This document shows, in pieces, positions 14,416-17,025 of a stretch of DNA of 17,025 nucleotides. The position numbers were made by a program, and so were the translations under genes. Positions within the stretch are counted from its first letter, which is position 1. Every line of letters starts with the position of its first letter. The notes under the pieces were generated by a model. It was not told the DNA's origin and searched no databases. It was given only the letters and a program-made list of their open reading frames with translations. Source of the stretch: an uncultured Actinomycetes bacterium (GTDB taxonomy: Bacteria > Actinomycetota > Thermoleophilia > Solirubrobacterales > Solirubrobacteraceae); assembly GCA_937888775.1 (NCBI GenBank), contig CALAQT010000317.1, positions 1 to 17,025 on the forward strand, in the 5' to 3' direction.

Positions 14416-14754
14416 GCAAGCAGTTCGAATTGAGCGGTGGACCGCTGAACAGGGTAGGGCCGAACCCTTTCAGGCGTTTCTTCGTGGGAGCAGGGTGTGC
14501 AAAGGTGCGAAACGATTCCCCGTATTTGCGGCGTCCTCTCGGCGTGTTTACGCAGAACGGTCGCGAGTGAGCCCCTCCTCCATCCTCAGATCTTGTTCGC
14601 GATTTACAGGCATCTGGGCGAACGAGACCGGTCATTCGCCCAATAGGACAGCCCGACCCACGGACATCGACCGGTCGCTGGTCGGGGCCGGACCGCCTAA
14701 CCTCCCGTCCATGCTCGCCATCTGGAATGCCCGATTCCGGATGGGGCTTAGGCG
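14416..14754. other. Intergenic region between lipoprotein and membrane protein genes
   Basis: No gene is supported. It contains a terminator-like inverted repeat (14615-14642) and a smaller hairpin GGAAT/ATTCC near 14723-14737. It should also carry the promoter of the membrane-protein gene, which I could not pinpoint. Confidence 0.4.
14615..14642 (-). terminator. Perfect 8-bp inverted repeat downstream of the lipoprotein gene
   Basis: TGGGCGAA (14615-14622) and TTCGCCCA (14635-14642) are exact complements with a 12-base loop, about 110 bp beyond the lipoprotein stop. It may be a terminator or an operator for the following gene; no T tract. Confidence 0.45.
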
Positions 14755-15471
14755 TCAGGCTCCTGCGAGTATCCAGACGGTGAGAGGTTCATTGCCCCAG
14801 CCGATCTCGGGGAACGATCGCACGAGGTATCTGTGCCCGGCGATCGTGACGTACCCTGACGTGGGGAGGGGGACGTGGAGGGCGGCGCCCAGCGATGTTT
14901 TCACGCGCCCACTCCCGCCGCGGACCACCACCTCAGCGCCGGTGAAGTGGTGCACGAGTTTCACGTAACCCTTCACATCCTGGATCGACACCAGGAGCGT
15001 GCCCAGAAGGCGACCACGCAAGCGCAGGACGCGAATCCGCGGCGCGACGACGAACGCCCCGTCGCTGTTCACTATCGCGTTGAATAGCACCCGCGATCCG
15101 CGGATCACGCTGATCCGCGTCACGTGGGCGGTGTGGTTGATCGGGGCCGCCATCTGGGCCTCCGCCTCGGCGTGGGCGCCAGCCAGATCGCCCTTGCTCA
15201 GAGCGTTCAGTATTACGCTGTCGCTGGCGATGCGTCCGAGTTGCTTGAGGACCTTCGACCCCTTGGTCTCGCCGTAGTAGATCGCCTTCGCCGTGCTGAC
15301 CATCCCGTCGATGCTGCTCCCGCTAGCCTGCGCCGTCGCCCGCGTCGGGGCGGCCGACGTGGACGAGGACAACGGGGCCGACTGTGCAGACGATGTCGAG
15401 CCCCCGCAACCGGTTAGAGCCAGGCTTGCGACGGCGAGCGCAACGATCGAGCGGTTCATACGTATCAGCAT
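14755..15471 (-). CDS. Secreted lipoprotein with cache-like extracellular domain
   Basis: 238 aa from the ATG at 15471; an ATG at 15459 (MNRSIVALAV) is equally possible. A signal peptide ends in a lipobox LALTGC; the Cys (22, or 18 from the second start) would be lipidated. A Ser/Ala/Thr linker follows, then helices (MVSTAKAIYYGETKG, LKQLGRIASDSVILNAL), then strands with TRISVIRGSRVLFNAIVNSD, LRGRLLGTLLVSIQDVKGYV, and KLVHHFTGAEVVVRGGSG. The pattern of a helical pair, a GRLLGTLLVSIQD strand and a final strand pair resembles single-cache ligand-binding sensor domains, here without a kinase or cyclase attached. It probably sits on the outer face of the membrane and may bind a small ligand. No partner gene is adjacent. 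Confidence 0.78.
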   Translation of the reverse strand: MLIRMNRSIVALAVASLALTGCGGSTSSAQSAPLSSSTSAAPTRATAQASGSSIDGMVSTAKAIYYGETKGSKVLKQLGRIASDSVILNALSKGDLAGAHAEAEAQMAAPINHTAHVTRISVIRGSRVLFNAIVNSDGAFVVAPRIRVLRLRGRLLGTLLVSIQDVKGYVKLVHHFTGAEVVVRGGSGRVKTSLGAALHVPLPTSGYVTIAGHRYLVRSFPEIGWGNEPLTVWILAGA

Positions 15472-15794
15472 GTCACGAATCGATCTGGTCGCTAACGCTC
15501 GACCGGCGCGCTTGCTGTCATCCGCCGACTGCTAGGAAGCAACGCGCCGCACGCCGCTTCGCCAGCACGAAAGCAGACGTGTCGGTCCACCTCGCGGTCG
15601 CTCCCGCCTTGGACGAATCGGAGCTGCCCGCGCCTACGACACCCATACGCCTGCTTCGCCCCGGCGAAAGCGAGCGTCTGCGGAGCGTCAGGCCGGGCGA
15701 CCGAGCCTCGTCCTGAGCGAGGGTGACCATGGCCCTTGCTCGGGCGCTCGCTCGTACCAAGAAAGCAGCAGCGCGGAGCTCTCGCCGCGACGCT
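15472..15794. other. Intergenic stretch without a gene
   Basis: No domain or ribosome-site-backed frame is found on either strand. The open readings are GC-rich shadows. The promoter of the lipoprotein gene must be near its right end (below about 15550 on this map), but no clear -35/-10 pair stands out. Confidence 0.4.
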
Positions 15795-16232
15795 TCAGGC
15801 GCGTTTGCTCGCCGTGCGTTTCGCGGTTGAACTCCGTTTGGATGCACCTCGTTTGCCGGCAGCGCTCGGTTTCGCGGCAGGACTTGCTGTGCCGGGCGAG
15901 CTCAGATGTTTCTGCAGCTGTTCGAGGTCGCGCAGGACGGCCTTGTTCATCTTCTCGACGTCGCGACGTGCGTCCCGCAGGAGCCTCGCTACGTCTTTGC
16001 GAAGGTCTTTTCTGCCTGTCCGGACGCTGCCGCGGATCGCACCCAGCTCCTTCTCGGTGGCCTCGAGTGCTGTCTTGATGCGAGCGATCGCACGTCCGTT
16101 CTGCTCGAAGCGTGCACGCGCGGCTGCGGTCACACGTGGGCGAGGAGCCGGTTTTTTGGCGATCGCTTTACGCGCGGATGCTGCTTTGGGAGCGGCGGTT
16201 TTCCGAGCTTTGGCTTTACTTACTGGCGGCAT
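15795..16232 (-). CDS. Histone H1-like Lys/Ala-rich coiled-coil protein
   Basis: 145 aa from the ATG at 16232 (MPPVSKAKARK), chosen because AAAGGAG lies just upstream. Residues 1-37 are a basic, Ala/Pro-rich arm (KAKARKTAAPKAASARKAIA). Residues about 38-110 form a long charged helix (RARFEQNGRAIARIKTALEA, then KELGAIRGSVRTGRKDLRKD, then RDARRDVEKMNKAVLRDLEQ), likely a coiled coil. The tail (112-145) is again Lys/Ser/Ala-rich (AAGKRGASKRSSTAKRTASK). Basic low-complexity tails around a helix are typical of bacterial H1-like DNA-compacting proteins. Sequence-independent DNA binding in the nucleoid is inferred. From memory, similar proteins occur in Thermoleophilia. It is monocistronic as far as can be seen. 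Confidence 0.8.
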   Translation of the reverse strand: MPPVSKAKARKTAAPKAASARKAIAKKPAPRPRVTAAARARFEQNGRAIARIKTALEATEKELGAIRGSVRTGRKDLRKDVARLLRDARRDVEKMNKAVLRDLEQLQKHLSSPGTASPAAKPSAAGKRGASKRSSTAKRTASKRA

Positions 16233-16418
16233 CGATGCTCCTTTGTCTTGGAACTGCAGCACGCTTTGCCACCGAGGTTCAAGCTTCCCGAGGAGGCGCC
16301 GGCGGAGGTGCCGTTCCTCATCCTCCCTGGCCGCTCCGCGCAGATCGCTTTCTCACGGGTTCAGGCCGACATCTTTTGGCGGTTCGGCGGTGTCCGGTCA
16401 GCGGATCTCGCCGCACCC

Positions 16419-16517
16419 CACGATCGGCTTGCGCTGGCCGAAGGTGGCGTAGCTGCGGGCGACCGCCTGCATATCCCCCTGGCGCGGGTTGCCCGGCAGC
16501 GGGGTCAGCCTCTCGAC
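16419..16517 (-). pseudogene. ParB-like nuclease-domain fragment
   Basis: Thirty-three codons read VERLTPLPGNPRQGDMQAVA and then RSYATFGQRKPIV. This is the opening of a ParB N-terminal domain (NPR-x-GD, helix, FGQ-x-KPIV), as in ParB-like or phage methyltransferase-associated proteins. An intact protein would continue with an IAGNHQL-like catalytic block; here GCGEIR and a stop (16398-16400) follow. The upstream extension of the frame to 16832 is Pro/Ser/Arg-rich with no domain and is probably not coding. It is a broken gene. Confidence 0.55.
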
Positions 16518-16909
16518 GGGCGGCGCGCTGGGGTCTCTCCGTGGCCGCGGTCGGATCGACCGGTCAGGCGAAGCTCGCGGGGGACCGCTCGGACCGGCGC
16601 CCTCGACGCTGGGGGCGTCTGGGTCGCAGACCCCTGCGGAGCGTCGTCTGGGAGTGCCGGAGCTACAGGTCTCCGGATTGGTCTCACTCGCGCCCACCGC
16701 TGGAACGTAGCGCCAGCCGAGACTGCCCTGGTGCGCAGGCGCCAGCTCATGATGGTGATGCTGCGCCTCCGCAGGCCTCGAATCCCCGCGTCCGGACCAC
16801 CTCCACGCCGTGGAACTGTCTCCGAGCAGCAAGGCAGGCGACGTGGCCGCCCGTCGGCCGTGACAGACTACGCCGAGTGCGGCGCTGAGGATGCGGGCGC
16901 CGGCGCGAC
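16518..16909. other. Stretch without a supported gene
   Basis: Several frames are open on both strands because of GC content, but none shows a domain, signal or ribosome site. It lies between the ParB-like fragment and the possible gene start at 16910. Confidence 0.4.
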
Positions 16910-17025
16910 ATGCATGAGCGAGAGACGCAGATCCAGACGGCAGGCCCTGACCAGCGCGAGCGCCTGGAGCGGCGCGCCGCTGCCCGGCGGCGGCGCCGGC
17001 GCCGCCGCCTGATCGCGGCGGGGCT
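16910..17025 (+). CDS. Possible N-terminus of a membrane or exported protein (runs off window)
   Basis: The ATG at 16910 follows an in-frame TGA at 16886-16888 and opens a frame to the window edge. It reads MHERETQIQTAGPDQRERLE, then RRAAARRRRRRRRLIAAG. A polar start, a run of arginines and the beginning of a hydrophobic segment (LIAAG) are typical of actinobacterial proteins with one N-terminal membrane anchor. No ribosome site is visible and only 38 residues are seen. The overlapping frame from the ATG at 16914 looks less protein-like. Confidence 0.4.
   Translation, partial: MHERETQIQTAGPDQRERLERRAAARRRRRRRRLIAAG

Noticed and set aside
15906..17012. 368-codon plus-strand reading
   Set aside because: It is antisense to the H1-like gene at its start and crosses the ParB-like fragment; no domain or plausible start.
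1..17025. CRISPR array to go with the CHAT protease
   Set aside because: No regularly spaced repeats of CRISPR length and no cas-like reading were found on either strand.

Overview
The window is GC-rich, bacterial and looks actinobacterial, most likely Thermoleophilia/Solirubrobacter-like. The reasons are the high-GC codon use, an LPFTG wall-anchor protein, a Lys/Ala-rich H1-like protein, a pilin, a hybrid GGDEF/HD-GYP protein, and IS families that read like those of that group. This placement is inference from remembered family resemblance; no search was run. Much of the window is accessory DNA. It holds broken insertion sequences, an integrase stump and several isolated tRNA 3' halves.

Left part (1-3.2 kb): an edge-truncated transposase/integrase (minus), then a structured leader and a small secreted LPFTG protein (plus). 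A convergent 77-aa conserved small protein follows (minus). After it comes an IS graveyard in which the C-terminal part of an IS630 transposase abuts a 5'-truncated IS3 OrfA, followed by an OrfB cut just before its catalytic domain.

Centre (3.2-6.6 kb): a 908-aa caspase-like CHAT protease with a long helical N-terminal half (minus), divergent from a 143-aa unrecognised protein with one hydrophobic helix (plus). The two share a ~190-bp intergenic region and sit between IS debris and tRNA scars. This is the best candidate for an undescribed system, plausibly protease plus partner, substrate or membrane effector.

6.6-7.8 kb has no convincing gene. It has a perfect 11-bp inverted repeat, two 11-bp-spaced direct repeats and two tRNA-His-like 3' halves. 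7.8-9.9 kb is a membrane GGDEF/HD-GYP protein (minus) for cyclic-di-GMP turnover. 10.3-12.1 kb is a decayed integration region: an IS481 transposase N-terminus fused to a tRNA-Met/Ile2 3' half, a tyrosine-recombinase C-terminus, a small unknown gene, a type IV pilin-like gene and a tRNA-Pro 3' half. All four tRNA pieces start at or near the anticodon loop and run to the 3' end, which is the footprint expected of tRNA-targeting integrases.

Right part (12.6-17.0 kb): a 601-aa polytopic membrane protein with a GT-C-like first loop, a lipoprotein, an H1-like coiled-coil protein (all minus), a truncated ParB-like fragment (minus), and the possible start of a gene running off the right edge (plus).
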